A DNA stretch of 64,000 nt, from assembly GCF_001984125.1 (NCBI RefSeq), contig NZ_MTQL01000007.1, positions 1,116,001 through 1,180,000 of the forward strand, written 5' to 3'. The position numbers and the translations under genes were made by a program. The DNA is from Leifsonia sp. ALI-44-B (lineage in GTDB: Bacteria > Actinomycetota > Actinomycetes > Actinomycetales > Microbacteriaceae). Under the pieces are notes generated by a model. The model was not told the DNA's origin. It saw nothing but the letters and a program-made list of their open reading frames with translations, and did not search any database. This document shows, in pieces, positions 16,784 to 25,666 of the stretch; the stretch's first letter is position 1, and the number at the start of each line of letters is the position of its first letter.

Positions 16784-18516
16784 CGCCGCCTGCGCAAGAA
16801 CTGCGACGTCAGCGGCGGTGTCACGAGCACGGCCGCCAGGCCGATGAGCGCGAGGGCCATGAGCGTCTGCTGCCCAGCCCATCCGTTCTGGGTGGCCAGC
16901 ACCACGGGAACGCTCTTCACGGCGCCGACGCCTCCGGCCGTCAGCTCGGAGTCGCTCGTGCACACCCCGGTGTCGGGGTCGCACACCTCGGTCGACGCCG
17001 CGCCGACCGCATTCGGGTCGGTGGCACCGGGGGCCGCGCCGCCCGTGCCCGCGCCGCCCGTTCCGGTGCCGCCGGTTCCCGCGCCACCCGTTCCGGCCGT
17101 GCCCGTTCCCGCACCGAAGTCGGGGCCCGCGTTGACACCGGCGCCCGCGAGCTTCCACGGAGCCTGGCAGGCCGCATCGCAGCCCGCCGGGAACGGCGCC
17201 GTGTCGACGAGGTTGTTGTGGCTCGGCGAGTCGCCGGGCTTGAAGGTCGGGTTGTTGCACGGGTTGCCGCCGTCGGCGCCCAGCGTCGAGTTCTTCACGG
17301 CGTCGAGCTTGGCGATGGTGTCGGCATCCACGCCCGGAACCTTGCGGATCTGTTCCATGGCCGCGAGCACGAGGTTCATGGGGAGCGGCGAATAGCCGAG
17401 AGTTCCCATCGTTTGCTGACCTTCGCACAGCGCGTATTGCGTGAAGAAGCCGAGGCTGGCACCGTGCGCGTTCTTGAAGACGGGCGTCTCCTGCGTCGGC
17501 ACCATGAAGTAGGAGTAGGCCGACAGGGCATAGCTGCGCGGGTCGCCGTAGGCGTAGACCGCCGAGAGGTCCTGCGCCAGATAATTCTCCGAGGCCGGGT
17601 CGGTGTTGATCTTCGCCTGCGTGAGCGCCACGGCGACGGCCGTGTCGGTGGGCACGGTGTAGAAACCGGCCGCGTTCTTGAGGTTCGCCACGGGGAAGCC
17701 GACGGCCTGCGAGTACGAGTACTCGTCGTAGTTGATCGTGTAGGGGGTGCTCTCGGTGTACTTCGTCACGCCCGTCGAACCGTTCTGCGCCACGAAGTTC
17801 TTCAGGTTGGATGTCGGGAAGTAGCTCGTGGCGTGTGCCCCGTCGCATCCGCCCGTCGTCGTGCAGAGCGAGGCGTAGTAGCTCGGGAACTGCCGCTGCA
17901 GCCACAGCGTGAACTGCGCGGTGGCTCCCGAACCCTCGGACCGCACGACCACGGTGATGGGCGCGGCGGGCAGGTTGACGCCGGGGTTGTCGGCCGCGAT
18001 GGCGCCGTCGTTCCACTGCGTGATCTGGCCCGTGAAAATCTTGGCCGCGGCATCCTGAGACAGGTTCAGGCTTTCGTAACGGTTGCCGTTGACGGGCAGG
18101 TTGTACATGAACGACGTGCCGCCGGCCACCATGGGCATCATCGAGAAGCCGAAGTCGGGGTAGGAGGTGTCCTTCGGGTCGGCCGTGTCGCCGCGGTAGG
18201 GGATCTCGGAGACGGCGAACTGCGCGTTGACCTTCTGGGCGAAGGATTTTCGGCCCGTCGACGAGCCGTTGGGCGTGTAGTCGACCGTGACGCCGCGGCT
18301 CTTCACATCGGCCTGCCACTGGGCCACCGCGTTGCCGGCCCAGCTCGAGCCCTCGCCCGAGATGCGCTGATACTGCGCGGCGGCGGCGCTGAGCGGCATG
18401 GTCAGCGCGAAGATTCCGGCGATGGCCGCGAGCGCGAGCAGGCGCGTACCTCGGCGGCGGGGGCGCGGGGTGCCGGCGCGGTCGCGATCGCGGGGCTGCG
18501 GGATGGATCGGGTCAT
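16780..18516 (-). CDS. PstS-like substrate-binding protein with a C-terminal membrane anchor
   Basis: A 578-residue exported protein. After a twin-Arg-like basic start and signal peptide (1-47) comes a PstS-type phosphate-binding domain (about 50-400). It begins RISGEGSSWAGNAVAQW and contains NGSSTGRKSF, EIPYRG and VVVRSEGSGATAQFTLWL, which match the phosphate-contact loops of PstS. A Gly-Thr linker (about 468-500) and a membrane helix with an RRRR tail (about 545-578) follow. Usual PstS proteins are lipoproteins; this one appears tethered by its C-terminus. It overlaps pstA and the sortase-like gene by four bases each. Confidence 0.85.
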   Translation of the reverse strand: MTRSIPQPRDRDRAGTPRPRRRGTRLLALAAIAGIFALTMPLSAAAAQYQRISGEGSSWAGNAVAQWQADVKSRGVTVDYTPNGSSTGRKSFAQKVNAQFAVSEIPYRGDTADPKDTSYPDFGFSMMPMVAGGTSFMYNLPVNGNRYESLNLSQDAAAKIFTGQITQWNDGAIAADNPGVNLPAAPITVVVRSEGSGATAQFTLWLQRQFPSYYASLCTTTGGCDGAHATSYFPTSNLKNFVAQNGSTGVTKYTESTPYTINYDEYSYSQAVGFPVANLKNAAGFYTVPTDTAVAVALTQAKINTDPASENYLAQDLSAVYAYGDPRSYALSAYSYFMVPTQETPVFKNAHGASLGFFTQYALCEGQQTMGTLGYSPLPMNLVLAAMEQIRKVPGVDADTIAKLDAVKNSTLGADGGNPCNNPTFKPGDSPSHNNLVDTAPFPAGCDAACQAPWKLAGAGVNAGPDFGAGTGTAGTGGAGTGGTGTGGAGTGGAAPGATDPNAVGAASTEVCDPDTGVCTSDSELTAGGVGAVKSVPVVLATQNGWAGQQTLMALALIGLAAVLVTPPLTSQFLRRRR

Positions 18517-19976
18517 GAGGGTTCTCCAGAGCGGGGCGAAGCGGGTGAGTCGGGACGCGGCGGTATCGGGATGGGCGGGGCGATCGTGTAGCGCCCGGTG
18601 GCGAGCTGCTGCGCCGCGACCTGCGCGCTGCCCGCCATGCGCTCGGCGGTCTTGCGCGAACGGATGCTGAGCGCCGACCGCTGCCCGGGCGTCAACTTGC
18701 CGGGCTCCTGCCCACCGAGCTTGCGCGCGATGAGGAACAGGATCAGCACGAGCACGAGCAGCACCGCGGCGGTCGCAAAACCTCGAGCCTTCATCGTGTT
18801 CTGGCTCGACTTCACGAACTCGAGCGCCGCCAGGGGCAGGCTCACCATGGGCCCGCTGAACGGGTTGAAGTTGAGGTTGCTCGTCACACCGGCGGTCAGC
18901 AGCACGGGCGCGGTCTCGCCGATGCCGTGCGCGGTCGCGAGGATGAGCGCTGTCGTGAGTCCCGAGCGCACGGTCGGCAGCACCACCTGCCACACCACGG
19001 CCCAGCGGCTGGCGCCGAGCGCCAGGCCGGCCTCGCGGAGGTTGCCGGGCACGAGGCGCAGCACGACATCCGCCGACCGGATCATGATGGGCAACATCAG
19101 CACCGTGATGGCGAGGGATGCCGCGAAACCGTTGAATTCGCGCGTGATCGCCACGATGACCGCGGCGTAGATGAAGAGGCCCGCCACGACGCTCGGCAGG
19201 GCCGTCATGGCCTCGACCACGGTGCGCACCAGGCGAGCGAATTTTCCGCCCACCTCGGCCAGGAACAGGGCCGTCGTGAGGCCGAGCGGCACCGTGACCG
19301 ACACCGCGATGCCGATCTGGATGAGCGTGCCGACGATGGCGTGCAGGATTCCGCCGTCGGTCAGCGCGGCGAGGGGGCCGACGCCCGACATGTCCTGCGT
19401 GAAGAAGTGCAGGCGTTCGACGACGTTCTGGTTCGAGGCGGGATCGAAGATCTGGCTGAAGACATCCTGACCGCTGATCAGCGTGAAGCCGATCACGAGG
19501 CCGAGGGTGCCGACCACCGCGAAGCCGGCCGAATAGAGCATGACGGTCCAGAAGCGGTCGACCACGGCCGGGCCGCGCTCGCGGAACAGAACGAGCGCCG
19601 TGTAGAGGAAGACGAACCAGACGTAGGAGGTGAAGAACAGCCAGCCCACCGGGATGAGGCCCAGCACCATCGTGAAGAGCACGCCCGCGCTGAGGCCCGC
19701 GATGGCCGAGCCGACCACCGTGAGCGTGTCGTCGCGCGAGGTGCCGATAATGACCGGGATGGCGGGAGCCTGCGCGTCGTCGAGGGCCAGGCGGGGGAGC
19801 GAGGTCTCGGCGGCCGGGGTGCGATCTACGCGCAGTGGCGCCGGGAGCAGCGTGGTCGGGGGAGCGGGGTTTCGCGCGGCCTCGGCCGCCAGACGTTCGC
19901 GCCGAGTGGCGGCGGGTTCCGCCTCGGCGGGTTGGGGGCCGAAGACCCGGCGGTCGGCATCCGTGGTCGTCATCAT
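18513..19976 (-). CDS. pstA: Phosphate ABC transporter permease with an N-terminal extension
   Basis: An inner-membrane permease, 487 residues. The C-terminal 300 residues are PstA-like, with six or so helices and the coupling loop EAGLALGASRWAVVWQVVLP (about 312-330) that docks the ATPase. It is preceded by a Pro-Ala-rich cytoplasmic segment (1-75) and an extra pair of helices (about 85-135), so it is clearly longer than the usual 280-300 residues. A long extracytoplasmic loop (DVFSQIFDPASNQNVVERLHF) separates helices. Its ATG overlaps the pstC stop (ATGA); a second Met follows immediately. Confidence 0.9.
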   Translation of the reverse strand: MMTTTDADRRVFGPQPAEAEPAATRRERLAAEAARNPAPPTTLLPAPLRVDRTPAAETSLPRLALDDAQAPAIPVIIGTSRDDTLTVVGSAIAGLSAGVLFTMVLGLIPVGWLFFTSYVWFVFLYTALVLFRERGPAVVDRFWTVMLYSAGFAVVGTLGLVIGFTLISGQDVFSQIFDPASNQNVVERLHFFTQDMSGVGPLAALTDGGILHAIVGTLIQIGIAVSVTVPLGLTTALFLAEVGGKFARLVRTVVEAMTALPSVVAGLFIYAAVIVAITREFNGFAASLAITVLMLPIMIRSADVVLRLVPGNLREAGLALGASRWAVVWQVVLPTVRSGLTTALILATAHGIGETAPVLLTAGVTSNLNFNPFSGPMVSLPLAALEFVKSSQNTMKARGFATAAVLLVLVLILFLIARKLGGQEPGKLTPGQRSALSIRSRKTAERMAGSAQVAAQQLATGRYTIAPPIPIPPRPDSPASPRSGEPS

Positions 19977-21019
19977 GCCTCGCTTTCGGCGCCCGAGCGG
20001 GAGCGCGCGATGATGGTCGAGGCCGTGAAGTTGATGGCCATCGTGAGCAGGAACAGGGTGAGGCCGGCCGCCATGAGGGCCGACATCGCGAACGGGTTCG
20101 CCTCGCCGTAGCGCAGGGCGATGTGGGCGGCGATCGAGTTGGCGCCGCGCTCGAGAATGTGGAAGTTGATCTCGAAGAGCGGCGAGATGATCAGATAGAT
20201 CGCGATCGTCTCGCCGAGCGCCCGGCCCATGCCGAGCATGGTTCCGCCGATAATGCCGCCCTTGCCGAACGGCAGCACGACCGAGCGGATCATGCCCCAG
20301 CGGGTGGCGCCGAGAGCGTAGGCGCCCTCGCGTTCGCCGATGGGTGCGCGCGAGAACGACTCGATCATGAGCGAGGCCATGATGGGCACGATCATGAGCG
20401 AGACGACGAGTCCCGCGATGAACGTCGACGACGTGTAGAGCGAGTCGTTCGGCAGCGGGTTGGCGGGGTCGGCGCCATCCACCGCGAAGATCGGGATCCA
20501 GCCGAACCAGGTCGACAACCAGCGGGCGAACGGCACGATGGTGGGCTGCAGGAAGGCGAGACCCCAGAGGCCGAACACCACCGACGGCACGGCGGCCATC
20601 AGGTCGATCACCGAACGCAGCGTGCGCTGACCGGCGCCGCGCGCCACCTCGGTGGTGAAGAGCGCTAGGCCGAGGCTGAGCGGCAGGGCGATGATGAGCG
20701 AGACGATCGCGATCATGACCGTGCCCGTGATGAGGGCGGCGATGCCGAACTGGTTGGTCTCGGGCGTCCACTTCGTTTCGGTGAGGAACTCTCCGATACC
20801 GACCGCGCTGATGGCCTGCACCGCGTTGATCGTCAGGAAGGCGCCGACGAGCACCATGATCGACAGCACGATGGCGCCGCCGAGTCGAGTGGTGCCGCGG
20901 AACAGCTTGTCCGACAACTCGCTCTCGTGGGCCAGGGGCTGCGGGGTGGCATCCTCCGACCCGGTCACCGGGTAGTCGGGCTGCGTCGTGGCGGGGCGCG
21001 GGGGAACGTCGATGCTCAT
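19973..21019 (-). CDS. pstC: Phosphate ABC transporter permease
   Basis: A 348-residue PstC-type permease. After a short cytoplasmic start it has about seven membrane helices and the coupling loop EGAYALGATRWGMIRSVVLPFGKGG. Helix 1 (GGAIVLSIMVLVGAFLTI) and the loop NQFGIAALITGTVMIA are typical. It forms the channel with PstA. The gene overlaps its neighbours by four bases on both sides. ATG at 21019 is chosen for this overlap; a possible upstream start at 21052 would run into the previous gene. Confidence 0.92.
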   Translation of the reverse strand: MSIDVPPRPATTQPDYPVTGSEDATPQPLAHESELSDKLFRGTTRLGGAIVLSIMVLVGAFLTINAVQAISAVGIGEFLTETKWTPETNQFGIAALITGTVMIAIVSLIIALPLSLGLALFTTEVARGAGQRTLRSVIDLMAAVPSVVFGLWGLAFLQPTIVPFARWLSTWFGWIPIFAVDGADPANPLPNDSLYTSSTFIAGLVVSLMIVPIMASLMIESFSRAPIGEREGAYALGATRWGMIRSVVLPFGKGGIIGGTMLGMGRALGETIAIYLIISPLFEINFHILERGANSIAAHIALRYGEANPFAMSALMAAGLTLFLLTMAINFTASTIIARSRSGAESEA

Positions 21020-23724
21020 TCGGCCAGCTCCTTGCGACGGCGCCCGAGCCATGGGGCGAAGATTCCGGCCGCGAGGGCGCCCGCCAGCCCGGCGATCAAG
21101 CCGTATTGCGGAAAACCGATCTCGGTCGCCGCGGTCTTCGCACCGGCGAGGGGCGCTGGCGTGTTGGCGGCGTTCGCGGCCGCGTCGGCATTGGGGGCGG
21201 ATGCGGCGGCCACGGGTGGCACGACCGTGCGAGGCACCACACCCGTCGGTGCGGCATTCGCCACCCCGGGTTGCACGCCCGCGCTCGCCGCGCCCCCGGG
21301 TGCCGCTGCGGCCGGCGCGACGACCGAGTTGAGCGCCGACACGGCCGTCGTGGCCTGCGAGGCGAAGTCGCCGCTCAGCGGTGCGAAGCCGGGTGGCAGC
21401 TGTCCGCGCGCCGATCCCGGTTGCTGGCCGGGGCCCGTGATGTAGCCGAAGATCTTGGCGAACGTGCGGCCGGAGTCGGGGGTGAGGCTGCGCTGGGCGA
21501 CCACGCCGTAGACGGGCACGGCCAGCGGATAGGCGCCGCCCGCATAGTCGGGGGCGGCGGGCGCCTTCAGGGGCGACGTGATGCCCGTGGAGGTATAGCG
21601 CCCGAACTGCTTCGTGAGGCTGTCTTCGTTCGCACCGACGCAGGAGTTGCCGTCGCTAGTGCAGAGCGACGCGGTGACGAGCTGGTAGCGGGCGGCGCTC
21701 GCCGTGTCGGTGGCGACGGCGATGTTGCGCGAGCCGTAGACCTGCGGGGCGGCTCCGGCCTTCCAGAGTGCGGGCACGCAACCTCCCGTGTTTCCGTCGC
21801 ACCACTTGCCCCGGGTGGGCGCGGCGCGCAGGCCGTTGCGGGCGGCGGCGGCGGAGTCGGCCACCGACGGGTAGATGTCGACCATGGTCGCGCCGGCCAC
21901 ATACTCAGAGGGCGTCGGGGGCGTGCCGGGAGCGGGCGTTCCGGGCGTGGTCGACGGCGGCGTGCCGATCGGGTCGGAGGAGGCGTAGAGGATCTGCGGG
22001 TAGGAGCTCTGCGTCGGCGGGTAGCTCGGCGGGGTGTCGCGGTCGAACGACTCGGGCGTCTTCGTGACGTTGCGCTTCTCGGCCGCGGCCTTCTCGAGCG
22101 TCGCCTTGTCGCCCGCGCACTCGGCATAGGTGCGGGTGGAGTACCACGGATTCACGGTGAGCCCGTCGGGGTCGGGGCAACCATTGAGGAAGGCGTGGGC
22201 GTCGCGATCGGCGACCACCCAGTCCCACAGCGCCGCCGCCGCATCCGATTTCAGCGTCTCGGTTTCGAGCTTGCGGATGCCGTCGTTGCCGTAGCTGCCG
22301 AGCGTGCCCTTCAGCTGCGGATTCAGGGCGAGGAATTCGGGATCGCTCGAGAGTGAATCGTTGAGCGACGACTGCGCCCAGGGGGCCTTCGAGGCGAGCA
22401 AGCTTCCGGCCGTGTCGAAACCGTAGCTCTGCGTGAGCAGCTTCGCCACGAGGCGGGCGTTGAGGCGGATGTCGGTCAGGACAGCTCCCCGGTCGCACCC
22501 GTCGGTCGCGCAGCGGTTCTCGTAGTTGAACCCGATCGTCACGCCGCTCAAAGCGGTCGGAACATAGGTGGCGTCATTCTTCGTGGGGCGGCTCGACAGG
22601 ATCAGCGGGCTGGCGCCGGAGTCGAGCGAGCGACGGGCTTGGTCGTCGCTCAGTTGTGAGTATCCCGTGGAGACGCCTGCAGTGCTGCAGAGGCCGGGAA
22701 TCCAGGACGCCATCGCGGGCGAGGCCAGTTCCGATCCGGCCGAGAGCACACGCGAATCGCTGCTCGCACACACTCCTGCCGCATCGGCGAAGCCGATCTT
22801 CACCTGCATGCGTTGGCCCCACATCGACGGGGTCAGGCCGGAGGGGTGGGCGCCGAGGCTGGTACCCACGCGATAGGGCACGGCTACGAGCCAGCAATTC
22901 GACGTCGAGGGAGCGTCGTTCCGCATGCCGCAGCCCAGGAACGTGGACTCGGTGCCCGTCTGCATCTCGAACGAGCGGTTGACTGCACCGAGAGACGAGG
23001 ATGTCTGCAGGCGGCTCTGCTCATTGGTTGTGATGCGGCTCAGGATCGTGCCGCTGCCATCGACCGCGTCTGTTTCGGTGCCGTCGATCGCGAGCCAGGG
23101 CATACCCCGCCGGTCCTTGAAGTCGCTCGATCGCGCCAGCGCGTCACCGTCGAACAGTCGGTTCGACCACGCTTCCCCGTTGTCCAGGTCGCTGCCGCCC
23201 GGACCTTCTTGGCAGGTGCGCGGGTCGGGTGAGGTCGCGTCGGGGCTGGGCTTCCCGTCGGGACCCGGGGCTCCCCAGCATTGGAAGAGCATGAGCGCCG
23301 AGCCGTTATTGATGGCCGCACCGTTCTCGTCGACGATGGGTGGCAAGCCCGTGACAGAGACAGAAACGCCCTGACCGGTGACATTGTCCGTTTGGCCGAC
23401 AGTCATCGTGAGGTTCGAGAAGAGGTCGCGCCAGCCCGTCTTGATCGGCGCCGCGATGTCCTCATAGGTCTTGCCGCCCGTGAAGGGGATGACCTGGGTC
23501 GCGTCCCGCGGTACGACACTCTCGGCGGGGTTGTCGCGGTTGTCCCACCGCACCGTCTTCTGGCTGCCGGTGACGGTGGCGCCCTGCGGCCCCCACTCGG
23601 CTGTCGAGGGTGCCGCGGCCGCGGTGGGGGCGGTGGCCGTGGTGCCGGTGGCGAGCAGCCCGACGAGGCACAGCGTTCCGACGACGGCGGAAACGGATCG
23701 AATCAGGGTGGGGCGGGAGATCAT
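21016..23724 (-). CDS. Large membrane-tethered substrate-binding-like surface protein
   Basis: A 902-residue exported protein with a signal peptide (1-38), a long extracytoplasmic body, a Pro-Ala-rich stalk (about 790-870) and a C-terminal helix with the tail GRRRKELAE (about 875-902). The segment SSRPTKNDATYVPTALSGVTIGFNYENR resembles the Ser-rich loops of PstS-type proteins. The later part (QLVTASLCTSDG, YPLAVPVYGVV) also recalls that fold. The N-terminal third (VSVSVTGLPPIVDENGAAI, CWGAPGPDG) looks Ig-like. Many Cys residues suggest disulfides. It ends by overlapping pstC. It probably captures substrate at the surface for the permease, but the ligand is uncertain. Confidence 0.7.
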   Translation of the reverse strand: MISRPTLIRSVSAVVGTLCLVGLLATGTTATAPTAAAAPSTAEWGPQGATVTGSQKTVRWDNRDNPAESVVPRDATQVIPFTGGKTYEDIAAPIKTGWRDLFSNLTMTVGQTDNVTGQGVSVSVTGLPPIVDENGAAINNGSALMLFQCWGAPGPDGKPSPDATSPDPRTCQEGPGGSDLDNGEAWSNRLFDGDALARSSDFKDRRGMPWLAIDGTETDAVDGSGTILSRITTNEQSRLQTSSSLGAVNRSFEMQTGTESTFLGCGMRNDAPSTSNCWLVAVPYRVGTSLGAHPSGLTPSMWGQRMQVKIGFADAAGVCASSDSRVLSAGSELASPAMASWIPGLCSTAGVSTGYSQLSDDQARRSLDSGASPLILSSRPTKNDATYVPTALSGVTIGFNYENRCATDGCDRGAVLTDIRLNARLVAKLLTQSYGFDTAGSLLASKAPWAQSSLNDSLSSDPEFLALNPQLKGTLGSYGNDGIRKLETETLKSDAAAALWDWVVADRDAHAFLNGCPDPDGLTVNPWYSTRTYAECAGDKATLEKAAAEKRNVTKTPESFDRDTPPSYPPTQSSYPQILYASSDPIGTPPSTTPGTPAPGTPPTPSEYVAGATMVDIYPSVADSAAAARNGLRAAPTRGKWCDGNTGGCVPALWKAGAAPQVYGSRNIAVATDTASAARYQLVTASLCTSDGNSCVGANEDSLTKQFGRYTSTGITSPLKAPAAPDYAGGAYPLAVPVYGVVAQRSLTPDSGRTFAKIFGYITGPGQQPGSARGQLPPGFAPLSGDFASQATTAVSALNSVVAPAAAAPGGAASAGVQPGVANAAPTGVVPRTVVPPVAAASAPNADAAANAANTPAPLAGAKTAATEIGFPQYGLIAGLAGALAAGIFAPWLGRRRKELAE

Positions 23725-23796
23725 CAAGGGGTCCTCGGGTCGTGCGGGTCGAGTCGGTCTGCGGCGGAGCGGGGTGTGCCGGAAGAAAGATGGGGC

Positions 23797-23834
23797 GGGA
23801 TGGTGGGCGGCGACTGTTCGGCGCCCACCATCCC
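23797..23834 (-). terminator. Intra-operon hairpin after the Ig-like gene
   Basis: Perfect 12-bp arms (GGGATGGTGGGC and GCCCACCATCCC) with a 14-base loop, about 45 bases past the stop of the LANTG Ig-like gene. Inside the operon it would cut or slow transcription, or protect the upstream message end. Confidence 0.6.
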
Positions 23835-23880
23835 GGCTGATTCGTGCTGTTGGGAGCTGGTTGGTGCGGGGTGGCGCTGG

Positions 23881-25551
23881 CTAGTGCGTGCTCGTGCGGT
23901 GGATGCCGGCGGCGCGCTTGCGCGTGCGCAGGATGCGGCTGGCGACGACGGCGGCGAGGCCCGCGATGAGGGCGGCGAGACCGCCGAGCATCAGGGGAAG
24001 CTGGGCCGCGCCGGTGTTGGCGAGTCCGTTGGCGTTCGTTCCCGTGCCCGATCCGGTGGTGCCGGGGTTCGTGCCGTCGGGGGTGTTCGCGCCGGGGGTT
24101 GCCGAGGGGGTGGGGGTGACGGCGGCCGGAACGATGACGAAGGCCCGGGCGAACGAGTTCGCCGAGGTTGCGCCGGTCAGGGTCAGCGTGTGCGCCGCGT
24201 CGGTCGAGGCGAACAGTGCGGCGGGCGGGTTGAAGACGTAGCGGGCCGATCCGTCTGCGGCCGCGGTGGCCGTCTCGGCGAGCGTGATCGGGTCGGACGT
24301 GACCACGCCGGTGATCGTCTCGCCGGCCGTGAAGGTGCCGACGGGGGCGTCGACGTAGTAACGCACGTCGGGCTTCGCGGTGGCGCCCTCGGTCAGCTCG
24401 ACCGGGGCGGCCGGCACCGTGAAGGATGCCGCTGCCGACGCCGCGGAGGCGCCGAACTTCGCGTCGCCGCCATAGCTGGCCGTGAACTCGACCGTCGCGC
24501 CGGGCGTGAGGCCCGCGGCCGTGTAGGTGGCGACGCCGTTGGCGACGGTTCCGGTGCCGAGCTTGGTGGTGCCCTGCATGAAGTCGACGGTGCCGGTGGC
24601 GGATGTCGCGGTCACGGTGTCGGCGACGACGGTCGCGGTGAGCGTGGCTCCCGTGTCACCGCTGGCCGCGGCGGCGAGGTTGACTGCCGTGGCGGCCTTC
24701 GGAACGTCGATGACGAGCGCGGTGGAGGTCGAGGCCGTGTAGGCGTCGCTGCCGGTGTAGGTGGCGGTGTAGGTGTGCGAGCCGATGCTGGCACCGGTGA
24801 CCGTCGCCGTGGCCTGGCCGGCCGCGATCGTGCCCGAGCCGACCTTGGCGTCGCCCTCGAAGAAGTCGACTGTGCCGGATGCGTCGGAGGGAACCTTGGC
24901 GGTGAGCGTGACGGCGCCCGCCTTGACGGCGCCCGTCAGAGTCGTGGTGGAGGCGACCTTCGGCGCGGAGAACGACCAGGTCTTGCCGGCGGCGTCGATG
25001 GTGAAGGCGCCGAAGGCGACGATGGACTTACCGTCGGGGCCTGCAACGGCGGTCCCCGTTGTGGTATCCAAGCAGTACATGCCGAGCGAGTAGGTCTTCC
25101 CGGGCTGGACGAACGAATCGAGGGTGCCCTGACGGGTTGTCGCGTCGAACCAAGCCGAGGAGATCACACCCATCTCCGGCATATCGATTGAGCCGTCCTC
25201 TCGGATTAGCGCGCCACCACCGAGCGAGGCGGCCACGTTGATCTCGTAGGGGGCGGCGCTCGCCGGCCAGGCTTCGGAACCTTGCTCGGACAGGAAGGAG
25301 GCGGCCGTGATCGAATTGTCTTCGCGGTAAGGGCAGGTGAGCGTCGTCGCGACTTTCGGCGCATTCCCGCTCAGGGATTGAAAGAGTTCGAGGGAGTTGA
25401 ATTTCTCACCGCTCGCCGAGACGGCCGGGGTCACGCTGAAGGTCGCGCCGGGCTGGACATCGGCTACGGCGGGGGCGGCCAGTGCCAGGCTGGCCGTGAC
25501 GAGGGCGAGTGCGCCGATTGTCGCGCGGGTGAGGCGGGCGGTGTGTGTCAT
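23881..25551 (-). CDS. LANTG cell-wall-anchored Ig-like repeat protein
   Basis: A 556-residue surface protein. Signal peptide at 1-31; an N-terminal domain of unknown type with two Cys (about 32-200); two bacterial Ig-like repeats of the Big_3_5 kind (about 205-290 and 295-385, each with the pattern GTVDFF/M.G..K.G.GTV); a further beta domain; a Thr-Pro-Gly linker; and a sorting signal LANTG at 509-513 followed by a helix and basic tail. LAxTG signals are typical of class E sortases. Lying between two phosphate-binding genes of the operon, it is probably a wall-linked part of the same surface complex. Confidence 0.85.
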   Translation of the reverse strand: MTHTARLTRATIGALALVTASLALAAPAVADVQPGATFSVTPAVSASGEKFNSLELFQSLSGNAPKVATTLTCPYREDNSITAASFLSEQGSEAWPASAAPYEINVAASLGGGALIREDGSIDMPEMGVISSAWFDATTRQGTLDSFVQPGKTYSLGMYCLDTTTGTAVAGPDGKSIVAFGAFTIDAAGKTWSFSAPKVASTTTLTGAVKAGAVTLTAKVPSDASGTVDFFEGDAKVGSGTIAAGQATATVTGASIGSHTYTATYTGSDAYTASTSTALVIDVPKAATAVNLAAAASGDTGATLTATVVADTVTATSATGTVDFMQGTTKLGTGTVANGVATYTAAGLTPGATVEFTASYGGDAKFGASAASAAASFTVPAAPVELTEGATAKPDVRYYVDAPVGTFTAGETITGVVTSDPITLAETATAAADGSARYVFNPPAALFASTDAAHTLTLTGATSANSFARAFVIVPAAVTPTPSATPGANTPDGTNPGTTGSGTGTNANGLANTGAAQLPLMLGGLAALIAGLAAVVASRILRTRKRAAGIHRTSTH

Positions 25552-25628
25552 GTGGGGTTCGTGATCTTTCTCATCGGGTTGCTCCGCACGCCGTCGGCGG
25601 GGAGTGCGCGGTGCGGGCCGCGCGGAGG

Positions 25629-25658
25629 AGGGCCGGGCGAGTGAACTCGCCCGGCCCT
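25629..25658 (-). terminator. Strong hairpin after the first pstS-like gene
   Basis: Perfect 14-bp arms (AGGGCCGGGCGAGT and ACTCGCCCGGCCCT) with almost no loop, nine bases past the stop of the first binding-protein gene. It would let that gene be made in excess of the rest of the operon. Confidence 0.7.
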
Positions 25659-25666
25659 CGGTGGAA

